Below, one piece after another: positions 36,470-45,044 of a stretch of DNA of 64,000 nucleotides. The notes under the pieces are model-generated. The model ran no database searches. It was not told the origin of the DNA and saw only the letters and a program-made list of their open reading frames with translations. The position numbers were made by a program, and so were the translations under genes. Source of the stretch: Streptomyces sp. WZ.A104 (GTDB lineage Bacteria > Actinomycetota > Actinomycetes > Streptomycetales > Streptomycetaceae). The stretch spans positions 20,526 through 84,525 of the forward strand of contig NZ_NWVL01000032.1 of NCBI RefSeq assembly GCF_002382885.1, read 5' to 3'. Positions within the stretch are counted from its first letter, which is position 1. Each line of letters begins with the position of its first letter.

Positions 36470-36505
36470 GACGCCGAGCAGCCACGGGGGGAGCTGCCCG
36501 GCGTC
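36470..36505. terminator. Hairpin between the two small minus-strand genes
   Basis: GACGCCGAGCAGC (36470-36482) pairs with GCTGCCCGGCGTC (36493-36505), 13 bases with one mismatch. Probably ends the DUF3099 transcript. Confidence 0.6.
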
Positions 36506-36627
36506 GGTCCGTCGCTCCGACGGGGGATGCGGAGCGCACTCGCAGTATGTCACGGGGACCGGGGTGCGGTGCACCGGAACGTCATGATTGATCTGAGCTT
36601 TTCCTGAGCTTCCCGGGACATGGGGGC

Positions 36628-37005
36628 TCAGCTGTGCTCCTTGGGCGGCGGGACCCGCCCGCCCGCGTCCTTGGGACCTGCGGACTCCGCCCGGCCGGCC
36701 GCCGGAGCCGCCTCCACGGCGGGCCGCATCGGCATCGGGACGAACGTCGTCGGCAGCGAAGGCGCGCTCTCCCGGCCCGCGTTGGCGATGACCACCGCCA
36801 CGTACGGCAGCAGCACGCCCAGCACCAGCGCCACGATCGCCACATGCCGCTCGACGTTCCACAGCACCGCCGCCAGCACCACCGACACCGTGCGCACCGA
36901 CATCGAGATCACATAGCGCCGCTGTCTGCCGCGGACGTCGTCCGCCAGCCCCTGACGTGCGCCGGTGATCCGGAAGACCTCGGCATCGTCGTTCTTCCGC
37001 AGCAT
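36628..37005 (-). CDS. DUF3099 family membrane protein
   Basis: A 125-residue protein: AEVFRITGARQGLADDVRGRQRRYVISM, then two hydrophobic helices (about 32-48 and 55-73, VRTVSVVLAAVLW and VAIVALVLGVLLPYVAVVIAN), then a proline-rich cytoplasmic tail ending in charged residues. The first 40 residues are the DUF3099 signature. Function unknown. ATG at 37005 has GTGGAG upstream. Divergent from the GlsB gene. Confidence 0.8.
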   Translation of the reverse strand: MLRKNDDAEVFRITGARQGLADDVRGRQRRYVISMSVRTVSVVLAAVLWNVERHVAIVALVLGVLLPYVAVVIANAGRESAPSLPTTFVPMPMRPAVEAAPAAGRAESAGPKDAGGRVPPPKEHS

Positions 37006-37223
37006 CGCTCCACCACCAGATCTCGTCGCCGGACGCCCCCGGACCGGCCCGCATCCACGGTACGCCGGGCCCCGGCCGGGCGAGAGACCGGGGCGGGCCC
37101 CCGCTGCCGCGGACGGGGGCCCGAACGGGGGACACCCCCCGTACGGCCCTGCCCCGCATGCGCCCGGCCGGAGGCGGCCCAAGACTGGGCGGACGCGCAC
37201 ACCGCGCCGCACGAGGAGGCGAA

Positions 37224-37502
37224 ATGAGCTGGTTGTGGGCAATCATCGTGGGATTGGTGCTCGGCGTCATCGCCAGAGCCATCCTGCCGGGCAAGCAGGA
37301 CATCCCGCTCTGGCTGACGGCCGTGTTCGGCATCATCGGCAGCATCCTCGGCAACGCCGTGGCCGGCTGGATCGGTGTCGAGGACACCAGGGGCATCGAC
37401 TGGATCCGTCACCTGCTTCAGCTGGCGGGCGCCGTGGCGGTCGTCGCCGTCGGTGACATGGCCTGGCAGGCGCTCCGGGGGAACAAGCAACAGAGAACCT
37501 GA
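37224..37502 (+). CDS. GlsB/YeaQ/YmgE family stress membrane protein
   Basis: Ninety-two residues with three glycine-rich helices: WLWAIIVGLVLGVIARAIL, WLTAVFGIIGSILGNAVAGWIG, and LLQLAGAVAVVAVGDMAW. Typical of transglycosylase-associated/GlsB proteins. Role in stress is known from family, not shown here. ATG 37224 has GAGGAGG. A strong terminator follows. Confidence 0.88.
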   Translation: MSWLWAIIVGLVLGVIARAILPGKQDIPLWLTAVFGIIGSILGNAVAGWIGVEDTRGIDWIRHLLQLAGAVAVVAVGDMAWQALRGNKQQRT

Positions 37503-37522
37503 CCCGCAGAGGTCATCGGAAA

Positions 37523-37562
37523 CGCCGCGGCCGGACACACGAGAAAGTGTCCGGCCGCGGCG
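37523..37562. terminator. 16-bp hairpin, bidirectional, between glsB-like gene and tyrS
   Basis: 37523-37538 pairs with 37547-37562 over 16 bases (CGCCGCGGCCGGACAC), loop ACGAGAAA. Confidence 0.85.
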
Positions 37563-37585
37563 CTGTGTGTACGGTGCCCGGAGGG

Positions 37586-38857
37586 TCAGCCCGCCGGGCT
37601 GACCTCCACCGCCGCCAGGTTCTTCTTGCCCCGGCGCAGCACCAGCCAGCGCCCGTGCAGCAGCTCCCCGGCGTCCGGCGCGACCTCACCGTCGGCGACC
37701 TTCACGTTGTTCACGTAGGCACCGCCCTCCTTGACCGTCCGGCGGGCCCCCGACTTGCTCGGCGCGAGACCGACCTCCACCAGGAGGTCCACCAGCGGCG
37801 CCAGCTCGGCGACCTTGGCGTGCGGCACCTCGGACAGGGCCGCGCTCAGCGTCGCCTCGTCCAGCTCGGCCAGGTCGCCCTGCCCGAACAGCGCCTTCGA
37901 CGCCGCGATCACGGCCGCGCACTGCGCACCGCCGTGCACCAGCGTCGTCAGCTCCTCGGCCAGCGCGCGCTGCGCCGAGCGGGCCTGCGGCCGCTCCTCG
38001 GTCAGCTGCTCCAGCTCCTCCAGCTCCGCACGGCTCTTGAAGCTGAGGATGCGCAGGTAGCGCGAGACGTCCCGGTCGTCCACGTTCAGCCAGAACTGGT
38101 AGAACGCGTACGGAGTGGTCATCTCCGGGTCGAGCCAGACCGCGCCGCTCTCGGACTTGCCGAACTTCGTCCCGTCCGCCTTCGTCATCAGCGGCGTCGC
38201 CAGCGCGTGCACGGTGGCGCCCGGCTCAAGCCGGTGGATCAGGTCGATGCCCGCGGTGAGGTTGCCCCACTGGTCGCTGCCGCCCTGCTGGAGGGTGCAG
38301 CCGTACCGGCGGTACAGCTCCAGGAAGTCCATGCCCTGGAGCAGCTGGTAGCTGAACTCGGTGTAGCTGATGCCCTCCTGCGACTCCAGCCGCCGGGCGA
38401 CCGAGTCCTTGGTGAGCATCTTGTTGACCCGGAAGTGCTTCCCGATGTCCCGCAGGAACTCGATCGCGGACATGCCCGCGGTCCAGTCCAGGTTGTTGAC
38501 CATCGTCGCCGCGTTCGGGCCCTCGAAGGTGAGGAAGGGCTCGATCTGCCCCCGCAGCCGCTGCACCCAGGCGGCGATGGTCTCCGGGTCGTTCAGCGTG
38601 CGCTCGGCGGTGGGGCGCGGGTCACCGATCTGCCCCGTGGCCCCGCCGACCAGCGCGAGGGGCTTCAGCCCGGCCTGCTGGAGCCGCCGCATGGTGAGCA
38701 CCTGCACCAGGTGCCCCACGTGGAGACTCGCCGCGGTCGGGTCGAAGCCGCAATAGAAGGTGACGGGACCGTCCGCGAGAGCCTTGCGCAATGCGTCCTC
38801 GTCAGTGGACTGGGCGAACAGCCCGCGCCACTTCAGCTCGTCGACGATGTCCGTCAC
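37586..38857 (-). CDS. tyrS: Tyrosine--tRNA ligase
   Basis: A class Ic synthetase of 423 residues. Motifs: YCGFDPTAASLHVGHLVQ with the HIGH-like HVGH near residue 45, WGNLTAGIDLIHR, and KFGKSESGAV for the KMSKS signature. A C-terminal S4 domain (ARRTVKEGGAYVNNVKVADG) binds RNA. Charges tRNA-Tyr. No T-box or leader was seen in the 52 bases before pmbA. It stands in the same direction as pmbA but is separated by a short gap. Confidence 0.96.
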   Translation of the reverse strand: MTDIVDELKWRGLFAQSTDEDALRKALADGPVTFYCGFDPTAASLHVGHLVQVLTMRRLQQAGLKPLALVGGATGQIGDPRPTAERTLNDPETIAAWVQRLRGQIEPFLTFEGPNAATMVNNLDWTAGMSAIEFLRDIGKHFRVNKMLTKDSVARRLESQEGISYTEFSYQLLQGMDFLELYRRYGCTLQQGGSDQWGNLTAGIDLIHRLEPGATVHALATPLMTKADGTKFGKSESGAVWLDPEMTTPYAFYQFWLNVDDRDVSRYLRILSFKSRAELEELEQLTEERPQARSAQRALAEELTTLVHGGAQCAAVIAASKALFGQGDLAELDEATLSAALSEVPHAKVAELAPLVDLLVEVGLAPSKSGARRTVKEGGAYVNNVKVADGEVAPDAGELLHGRWLVLRRGKKNLAAVEVSPAG

Positions 38858-38909
38858 GGTTCCGGTGCTCCTTATGAATGGTGGAAATCCAGGTGTCAGT
38901 CTAGGCGGG

Positions 38910-40304
38910 TCACACGCCCGGGCTGACCGAGCTCATGTTGAAGTCGGGGATGCGCAGCGCGGGCATCGCGGCCCGGGTGAACCAGTCGCCCCACTCGCGC
39001 GGCAGCGTCCTCTCCGTACGCCCCGCCTCCGACGCCCGCGACAGCAGGTCCACCGGCGACTCGTTGAACCGGAAGTTGTTCACCTCGCCGACCACCTCGC
39101 CGTCCTCCACCAGATAGACGCCGTCCCGGGTCAGCCCGGTGAGCAGCAGCGTCGCCGGGTCCACCTCGCGGATGTACCAGAGACAGGTCAGCAGCAGCGC
39201 CCGCCCGGTCGTCGCGGCCACCATCTCCTCCAGCGACCGCTCGCCACCGCCCTCCAGCAGCAGGTTGTCGATGGCCGGGTTGACCGGCAGCCCGGTGAGG
39301 CCCGCCGTGTGCCGGGTCGTCGTGAGCCGCTCCAGCCTCCCTTCCCGCACCCACTCCGTCGGGGCCAGCGGCAGCCCGTTGTCGAAGACGGAACCGCTGT
39401 CGCCGGAGGAGTGGGCGATCACGAAGGGGGCCGACTCCAGGCCCGGCGCGTACGGGTCGCTGCGCAGGGTGAGGGGGAGCGGAGCGAGCGTCTCGCCCAG
39501 CCGCGTACCGCCGCCCGGCGTGGAGAACACCGTCCGGCCCTCCACCGCGTCCCGTGCGGTCGAGGACCACAGCTGGTAGATCAGCAGGTCCGCGACGGCC
39601 GTCGGCGGCAGCAGCGTCTCGTACCGTCCGGCGGGCAGGTCGATGCGCCGCTCCGCCCAGCGCAGCCGCTGCGCCAGCTCCGCGTCCATCGCCGCCGGAT
39701 CGACGTCCTTGAAGTCCCGGGTCGCCCGGCCCGCCCACGCGGAACGCACCCGGTCCGGCGACTTCGCGTTCAGCTCCAGCGTCCCGTTCGGCTGGTCGTG
39801 GCGCAGCCGCAGCCCCGTCGACGTACCGACGTAGGTGGAGGTCAGCTCATGGTTCGCGAACCCGTAAAGCTCGCGGCCGCCCGAGCCGGCCCGGGCGAAG
39901 GCGTCGCCGAGCGCCGGGGCGAAGTCCGCGAAGACCTCCGAGCCGGTCTCGGCGGGCGCGTCCGTGAAGTCGGGAGAGGCGGGCACCCCGCTGACCAGCG
40001 GCTGCGCGTCCTCGGCCGGACCCGCACCCCGCGCGGCGGCCTCGGCGGCCCGCACCAGCGGCTCCAGGTCGTCGGCGGTCACGGCGGACCGGGAGACGAC
40101 ACCGGACGCCGTGCCCTCGGCCCCGTCGACGGTCGCGATGACGGTCAGGGTCCGCCCCCGGGTCACCCCGTTCGTGGTGAGCGCGTTGCCCGCCCAGCGC
40201 AGATTGGCGGAGGAGTGCTCGTCGGCGATGACCACCAGGCCGTCCGTGGTGGACAGCTCAAGGGCCCGCTCGACGATCTCGTAGGGCTTGCTGACGCGGC
40301 TCAT
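38910..40304 (-). CDS. pmbA: TldD/PmbA family protein (PmbA/TldE-like subunit)
   Basis: A 464-residue protein that with TldD forms a heterodimeric metalloprotease; known partners process modified peptides such as microcins and degrade unfolded peptides. Here the zinc residues of TldD (HE...H) are lacking, as in PmbA/TldE. Seen: ALELSTTDGLVVIADEHSSANLRWAGN at the start, YVGTSTGLRLRHDQPNGTLELNAK, LTGLPVNPAIDNLLLEGGG. ATG 40304 has GGAGG and overlaps the stop of a 29-codon mini-ORF (ATGA). Gene downstream of tldD. Confidence 0.88.
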   Translation of the reverse strand: MSRVSKPYEIVERALELSTTDGLVVIADEHSSANLRWAGNALTTNGVTRGRTLTVIATVDGAEGTASGVVSRSAVTADDLEPLVRAAEAAARGAGPAEDAQPLVSGVPASPDFTDAPAETGSEVFADFAPALGDAFARAGSGGRELYGFANHELTSTYVGTSTGLRLRHDQPNGTLELNAKSPDRVRSAWAGRATRDFKDVDPAAMDAELAQRLRWAERRIDLPAGRYETLLPPTAVADLLIYQLWSSTARDAVEGRTVFSTPGGGTRLGETLAPLPLTLRSDPYAPGLESAPFVIAHSSGDSGSVFDNGLPLAPTEWVREGRLERLTTTRHTAGLTGLPVNPAIDNLLLEGGGERSLEEMVAATTGRALLLTCLWYIREVDPATLLLTGLTRDGVYLVEDGEVVGEVNNFRFNESPVDLLSRASEAGRTERTLPREWGDWFTRAAMPALRIPDFNMSSVSPGV

Positions 40305-40416
40305 CGTCCGGCCTCCTGCGTCGTGTTGAGACTGTGCTGACCCGGGGGACGACCCCCGGACCCCCAGCCGGTTCCGTGGTCGCCGCTCATCGTCCGGCCT
40401 CCTGCGTCGTGTTGAG
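40299..40416. repeat. 32-bp direct repeat, 86-bp period, at the tldD-pmbA junction
   Basis: 40299-40330 and 40385-40416 are identical over 32 bases (both contain CATCGTCCGGCCTCCTGCGT on the plus strand). The repeat holds the last nine codons of tldD, the ribosome site and start codon. It marks a tandem duplication. Confidence 0.9.
40301..40390 (-). CDS. 29-residue mini-ORF created by tandem duplication between tldD and pmbA
   Basis: ATG at 40390 overlaps the tldD stop (ATGA), and the TGA at 40301-40303 overlaps the pmbA start (ATGA). Its last residues, LNTTQEAGR, repeat exactly the C-terminus of TldD. It therefore links the two genes by two start-stop overlaps. Whether the peptide matters is unknown; the likely role is to carry ribosomes to pmbA. 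Confidence 0.5.
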   Translation of the reverse strand: MSGDHGTGWGSGGRPPGQHSLNTTQEAGR

Positions 40417-41910
40417 GATGTTGACGCCCCGGAAGAGGGCGGACGGGCAGCCGTGCGAGACCGCCGCGACCTGGCCCGGCTGGGCCTTGCCGCAGTTGAA
40501 CGCGCCGCCCAGGACGTATGTCTGGGGGCCGCCGACCTTCTCCATCGAGCCCCAGAAGTCCGTGGTCGTCGCCTGGTACGCCACATCGCGCAGCTGCCCG
40601 GCGAGACGGCCGTTCTCGATCCGGAAGAACCGCTGCCCGGTGAACTGGAAGTTGTAGCGCTGCATGTCGATCGACCAGGACCGGTCGCCGACCACGTAGA
40701 TCCCGCGCTCCACCCCGCCGATCAGATCCTCCGTGGACAGCCCGCCCGGGTCCGGCTGGAGCGACACGTTCGCCATGCGCTGTACGGGGACATGGCCCGG
40801 CGAGTCCGCGTACGCGCAGCCGTTGGAGCGGCCGAGCCCCGTGAGCTTCGCGATCCGGCGGTCCAGCTGGTAGCCGACCAGGGTGCCGTCCTTGACCAGG
40901 TCCCAGGACTGCGCCTCGACGCCCTCGTCGTCGTAACCGATGGTCGCGAGCCCGTGCTCGGCCGTGCGGTCGCCCGTCACGTTCATCACGGGGGAGCCGT
41001 ACGCCAGCTTGCCCAGCTGGTCGAAGGTGGCGAACGAGGTCCCGGCGTACGCCGCCTCGTACCCCAGCGCCCGGTCCAGTTCGGTGGCGTGGCCGATCGA
41101 CTCGTGGATGGTCAGCCAGAGGTTCGACGGGTCGACGACCAGGTCGTACTCGCCCGCCTCGACGCTCGGTGCGCGCATCTTCTCGGCCAGCAGCCCGGGG
41201 ATCTGCTCCAGCTCGGCGTTCCAGTCCCAGCCGGTGCCGGTCAGATACTCCCAGCCGCGCCCGGCCGGCGGGGCGATGGTCCGCATCGAGTCGAACTCAC
41301 CGGTCGTGCCGTCCACCGCGACGGCGGTGAACTGCGGGTGGATGCGCACTCGTTGCTGCGTGGTGACGGTGCCCGCCGTGTCCGCGTAGAACTTGTTCTC
41401 GTGCACGGTCATCAGGGACGCGTCCACATGCGCGACGCCCTTTGCGCCCAGCAGCCGCCCACTCCACTCCGCGAGCAGCGCCGCCTTCTCCTCGTCCGGT
41501 ACGGAGAAGGGATCGACGTCGTACGCGGAGACCCAGGTCCGCTCGCCGTGCACCGGCTCGTCAGCCAGTTCCACACGCTCGTCGGAGCCCGCGGCGGCGA
41601 TCACCTTCGCCGACAGCTTGGCCATCGACACGGCCTGCGAGGCCACCTTCGCGGCGGCGTCCATCGTCAGGTCGACGCCCGAGGCGAACCCCCAGGCCCC
41701 GCCGTGCACCACCCGCACCGCGTACCCGAGATCCGTGCTGTCCGACGCGCCGGCCGGCCGGGCGTCCCGCAGCCGCCAGGAGGCGCTGCGTACCCGCTCC
41801 AGGCGGAAGTCGGCATGGGTGGCGCCGAGTGCTCGCGCCCGGGCGAGCGCCGCATCGGCGAGGGCGCGCGACGGGAGGGCCAGGAATGACTGATCTACCT
41901 CGTGGGGCAC
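40387..41910 (-). CDS. tldD: TldD family metalloprotease
   Basis: The catalytic partner of PmbA, 507 residues. The zinc motif TIHESIGHATELDRALGYE (HExxxH) lies near residue 280. Other family blocks: DLTMDAAAKVASQAVSMA, ATIGYDDEGVEAQSWDLVKDGTLVGYQLDRR, GPQTYVLGGAFNCGKAQPGQVAAVSHGCP, typical of the C-terminus. Start GTG 41910. Divergent from fabG by 216 bases. Confidence 0.92.
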   Translation of the reverse strand: MPHEVDQSFLALPSRALADAALARARALGATHADFRLERVRSASWRLRDARPAGASDSTDLGYAVRVVHGGAWGFASGVDLTMDAAAKVASQAVSMAKLSAKVIAAAGSDERVELADEPVHGERTWVSAYDVDPFSVPDEEKAALLAEWSGRLLGAKGVAHVDASLMTVHENKFYADTAGTVTTQQRVRIHPQFTAVAVDGTTGEFDSMRTIAPPAGRGWEYLTGTGWDWNAELEQIPGLLAEKMRAPSVEAGEYDLVVDPSNLWLTIHESIGHATELDRALGYEAAYAGTSFATFDQLGKLAYGSPVMNVTGDRTAEHGLATIGYDDEGVEAQSWDLVKDGTLVGYQLDRRIAKLTGLGRSNGCAYADSPGHVPVQRMANVSLQPDPGGLSTEDLIGGVERGIYVVGDRSWSIDMQRYNFQFTGQRFFRIENGRLAGQLRDVAYQATTTDFWGSMEKVGGPQTYVLGGAFNCGKAQPGQVAAVSHGCPSALFRGVNILNTTQEAGR

Positions 41911-42126
41911 AGGGAGTTCCCTTCTCGATACACGACGGCAGTGAACCATGCCGGAGGGTGACCACACCGGGGGATATCGCGACTGCGTGGGCCCAGCACG
42001 CAACAGTGCGGACTGTAGGAACCCCACAGCCCCCCGGACAAGCCACTGTCAGGGCCCGATTCCCCGATCGGCACACGGTACCGATAGGTTTTCGACGTAC
42101 CAGACCGCCAAGGAAAGGGTGATCCG

Positions 42127-42846
42127 TTGAGCCGCTCGGTTCTCGTCACCGGAGGAAACCGGGGCATCGGCCTCGCCATCGCCCGCGCCTTCGCCGACAA
42201 TGGCGACCAGGTCGCGATCACCTACCGCTCCGGGGAGCCTCCCCAAGCCCTCACCGAGGCCGGTGTCCTCGCGGTCCGCTGCGACATCACCGACGCCGAG
42301 CAGGTGGAGCAGGCCTACAAGGAGATCGAGGACAAGCACGGTCCCGTGGAGGTGCTGGTCGCCAACGCCGGTATCACCAAGGACCAGTTGCTGATGCGGA
42401 TGTCGGAGGAGGACTTCACCTCCGTCCTCGACACCAACCTCACCGGCACCTTCCGCGTCGTCAAGCGCGCCAACCGTGCGATGCTGCGCGCCAAGAAGGG
42501 CCGTGTCGTCCTCATCTCCTCCGTCGTCGGCCTCCTCGGCTCGGCCGGTCAGGCCAACTACGCTGCCTCCAAGGCCGGGCTCGTCGGCTTCGCCCGGTCG
42601 CTGGCCCGTGAACTCGGTTCGCGGAACATCACCTTCAACGTCGTCGCCCCCGGTTTTGTCGACACCGACATGACCCAGGCGCTCACCGAGGAGCAGCGCA
42701 AGGGCATCGTGTCCCAGGTGCCGCTCGGCCGCTACGCGCAGCCCGAGGAGATCGCCGCCGCGGTGCGCTTCCTCGCCTCCGACGACGCGTCGTACATCAC
42801 TGGAGCCGTCATTCCCGTTGACGGCGGATTGGGCATGGGTCACTGA
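42127..42846 (+). CDS. fabG: 3-oxoacyl-[ACP] reductase FabG
   Basis: A 239-residue SDR: VTGGNRGIGLAIARAF (NADPH binding), VANAGITKDQLLMRM, catalytic Ser in ISSVVGLLGSAGQ, Tyr-x3-Lys in NYAASKAGLVGFARS, and the C-terminal VIPVDGGLGMGH. Reduces 3-ketoacyl-ACP in fatty acid elongation. The start is TTG at 42127, 5 bases after a GGTGAT stretch. fabI follows by 5 bases, like fabG1-inhA in mycobacteria. Confidence 0.93.
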   Translation: MSRSVLVTGGNRGIGLAIARAFADNGDQVAITYRSGEPPQALTEAGVLAVRCDITDAEQVEQAYKEIEDKHGPVEVLVANAGITKDQLLMRMSEEDFTSVLDTNLTGTFRVVKRANRAMLRAKKGRVVLISSVVGLLGSAGQANYAASKAGLVGFARSLARELGSRNITFNVVAPGFVDTDMTQALTEEQRKGIVSQVPLGRYAQPEEIAAAVRFLASDDASYITGAVIPVDGGLGMGH

Positions 42847-42851
42847 TCACC

Positions 42852-43619
42852 ATGAGCGGAATTCTCGACGGCAAGCGCATCCTGATCACCGGGGTGCTGA
42901 TGGAGTCGTCCATCGCGTTCCACGCCGCGAAGGTGGCCCAGGAGCAGGGTGCCGAGGTCATCCTCACGGCCTTCCCCCGCCCCACCCTGACCGAGCGCAT
43001 CGCCAAGAAGCTGCCGAAGCCGGCCAAGGTCATCGAGCTGGACGTCACCAACCAGGAGCACCTGGACCGGCTGGCCGGTCTGGTGCGCGAGGAGCTCGGC
43101 TCCCTGGACGGCGTCGTCCACTCCATCGGCTTCGCGCCGCAGGACGCGCTCGGCGGCAACTTCCTCAACACGCCGTTCGAGTCGGTCGCCACCGCGATGC
43201 ACGTCTCGGCGTTCTCGCTGAAGTCGCTGGCCATGGCCTGCAAGCCGCTGATGAGCGAGGGCGGCTCGATCGTCGGCCTCACCTTCGACGCCCAGTACGC
43301 CTGGCCGCAGTACGACTGGATGGGCCCGGCGAAGGCCGCCCTGGAGGCCACCTCCCGCTACCTCGCCCGTGACCTGGGCAAGGACGGGCTGCGCTGCAAC
43401 CTGATCTCCGCCGGACCGCTCCGCTCCATGGCCGCCAAGTCCATCCCGGGCTTCGAGGAGCTGGCCGACGTCTGGAACACCCGTGCTCCGCTCGCCTGGG
43501 ACATGAACGACCCGGAGCCGGCCGGCCGCAGCATCGTCGCCCTGCTCTCCGACTTCTTCCCGCGCACGACGGGCGAGATCATCCACGTCGACAGCGGCGT
43601 GCACATGATGGGCGCCTGA
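42852..43619 (+). CDS. fabI: Enoyl-[ACP] reductase FabI/InhA-type
   Basis: A 255-residue NADH enoyl-ACP reductase, last step of elongation. GKRILITGVLMESSIAFHAAKVAQEQGA matches InhA-type nucleotide binding, HSIGFAP follows, and the catalytic site reads YDWMGPAKAALEAT (Tyr-x6-Lys). Strong likeness to mycobacterial InhA. Start ATG 42852, same operon as fabG. The stop codon is part of the first unit of a tandem repeat downstream. Confidence 0.94.
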   Translation: MSGILDGKRILITGVLMESSIAFHAAKVAQEQGAEVILTAFPRPTLTERIAKKLPKPAKVIELDVTNQEHLDRLAGLVREELGSLDGVVHSIGFAPQDALGGNFLNTPFESVATAMHVSAFSLKSLAMACKPLMSEGGSIVGLTFDAQYAWPQYDWMGPAKAALEATSRYLARDLGKDGLRCNLISAGPLRSMAAKSIPGFEELADVWNTRAPLAWDMNDPEPAGRSIVALLSDFFPRTTGEIIHVDSGVHMMGA

Positions 43620-43692
43620 CCCGTACGGAACCTCTGGTCACCGACCCGTACGGAATCCCTGGTCACCAGACCTGTACGGAACCCCGGTCCTC
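43618..43692. repeat. Three tandem 25-bp repeats after fabI
   Basis: Units at 43618, 43643 and 43668 share GACCCGTACGGAAYCYCTGG, the first two nearly identical (two differences), the third diverged. The repeat includes the fabI stop codon. Confidence 0.8.
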
Positions 43693-43693
43693 G

Positions 43694-43747
43694 GCCTCCG
43701 GCCGCGTACCCTCCCCGGCTTTCCCGGGGCGGTACGCGGCCGGAGGC
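43694..43747. terminator. Branched hairpin terminator after fabG-fabI
   Basis: GCCTCCGGCCGCGTACC (43694-43710) pairs perfectly with 43731-43747, and CCCCGG/CCGGGG makes an inner stem within the loop. Confidence 0.85.
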
Positions 43748-43853
43748 CGTTACGGTGCGTGGCCCCGCCGCCGCTCAGGTCGAAAAGCCGACCGATCCAC
43801 CGCAGAATGTGGAGGAACCGGACTTCTTGTCAGGCTGCGGGAGGGAGATCGCT

Positions 43854-44240
43854 GTGCGCCCCACGCGTCGCCGAACCCGTCTCCTGCTGGCCGCATCGGT
43901 CGCCGTCGCGGCCCTCGCCGTACCGCTGGGAGTCCACGCCGCCCGCGGTGCCGACTCCGGTACGGCCGACTCCGGTACGGGAGAGGCGCCCCCGAAGCCC
44001 GAACCGGCCGGCTCCGAGTGCCGTACGTCCATCGAGGGCTCCCGGGTCGTCTCCTACTGCCACAACCCCTACCCCTCCACCGACCTGGTCCAGCTGCACA
44101 CCGAGTGCGAGCGCTGGTGGGACGTGGACGCGGACGGCGCGGCGGTCGCGGTGGAGCCCGGCCGGACGGTACGGCTGGAGGACCGCTGCTGGAAGGAGGT
44201 CGCGGCGGCCTGGGTCAGCCACCGCCCGGCCCCGCTGTGA
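43854..44240 (+). CDS. Small secreted protein, unknown
   Basis: A 128-residue protein from GTG 43854, with GGGAGGGAGA upstream. Arginine-rich start RPTRRRTRLLLAASVAVAALAVPLGVHAARG is a signal peptide. The mature part has four Cys (ECRTSIEG, SYCHNP, TECERWWD, DRCWKE), so probably two disulfides. No enzymatic motif. An in-frame ATG-like start upstream would add about 33 residues but lacks a signal peptide before the arginines. Function unknown. Confidence 0.75.
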   Translation: MRPTRRRTRLLLAASVAVAALAVPLGVHAARGADSGTADSGTGEAPPKPEPAGSECRTSIEGSRVVSYCHNPYPSTDLVQLHTECERWWDVDADGAAVAVEPGRTVRLEDRCWKEVAAAWVSHRPAPL

Positions 44241-44253
44241 GGGCCCGGGCGGG

Positions 44254-44928
44254 CTACACCCGGTCCGCGAGGCAGTTCAGCGCGTGGCCCGCCGCCTCGG
44301 CCGCCGCCGTCTCCGCGTCCCCGGCCCGGATCGCCTCGACCAGCCGGGCGTGGTCCATGTGGTTCTCCGGCCGCAGCTCAGGACCCACGTCGCCGCGCAG
44401 ATAGTCGCGCAGCAGATCCCCCAGGTCCGCGTAGAGCTCCGTCAGTACGTCGTTGTGCGAGGCGGCGACGACCGCCAGGTGCAGCGTCGCGTCGGCCGCG
44501 ACGAACGCCTCCGCGTCGCCCGAGGCCCAGGCCTCCTCGCGCCGCACCATCAGCGTGTCCAGCTGCCGCAGATCCCGCTCGGTGCGCCGGGCGGCCGCCA
44601 GCCGTGCCGCCGACGACTCCAGCGTCGAGCGGAGCTCCGCGATGTGACGGGGGTCGGCGGCCGCGAAGCGGCGGTGCATCACCCCGGCCAGCTCGCTCGT
44701 GGCGATCACATAGGTGCCTGACCCCTGCCGGATGTCGAGCAGCCCGTTGTGCGCGAGGGCCCGCACGGCCTCGCGCACGGTGTTACGAGCCACGCCCAGC
44801 TGCTCGACCAGCTCGGGCTCGGTCGGGATCCGCGAGCCGACCGGCCACTCGCCCGAGGTGATCTGGTTCCGCAACTGGGCGATCACCTGGTCGGAGAGTG
44901 CCGAACGCCGTGGAGACGTCAGCGCCAT
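44254..44928 (-). CDS. FadR/GntR family transcriptional regulator (FCD domain)
   Basis: A 224-residue regulator. Winged helix: SALSDQVIAQLRNQITSGEWPVGSRIPTEPELVEQLGVARNTVREAVRALAHNGLLDIRQGSGTYV, then FCD ligand domain (ELRSTLESSAARLAAARRTERDLRQLDTL, AFVAADATLHLAVVAASHN, ENHMDHARLVEAIRAGD) with the acidic/histidine residues for metal or carboxylate. ATG 44928 has AAGGAG. Divergent from the CynX/NimT transporter with a shared operator; it very likely represses it and itself. Confidence 0.92.
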   Translation of the reverse strand: MALTSPRRSALSDQVIAQLRNQITSGEWPVGSRIPTEPELVEQLGVARNTVREAVRALAHNGLLDIRQGSGTYVIATSELAGVMHRRFAAADPRHIAELRSTLESSAARLAAARRTERDLRQLDTLMVRREEAWASGDAEAFVAADATLHLAVVAASHNDVLTELYADLGDLLRDYLRGDVGPELRPENHMDHARLVEAIRAGDAETAAAEAAGHALNCLADRV

Positions 44929-45006
44929 GGTGCTCCTTGCTCGTGAGCTGTCAGGTCCGGGCCGGATTCTCTCAGGGGAGCCGGGGGATCCGGAGGGTCG
45001 GCGGGA

Positions 45007-45044
45007 TTGGACAATCAATCATCCCATGATTCTATGATGACTCC
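45007..45044 (+). promoter_or_regulatory. Promoter and FCD-regulator operator of the CynX/NimT transporter
   Basis: AATCAT-CCC-ATGATT (45017-45031) is a perfect inverted repeat lying between a weak -35 (TTGGAC, about 45007) and -10 TATGAT (45033-45038). The start codon follows six bases after the -10, so the transcript is leaderless. This placement allows repression by blocking RNA polymerase. Confidence 0.8.
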
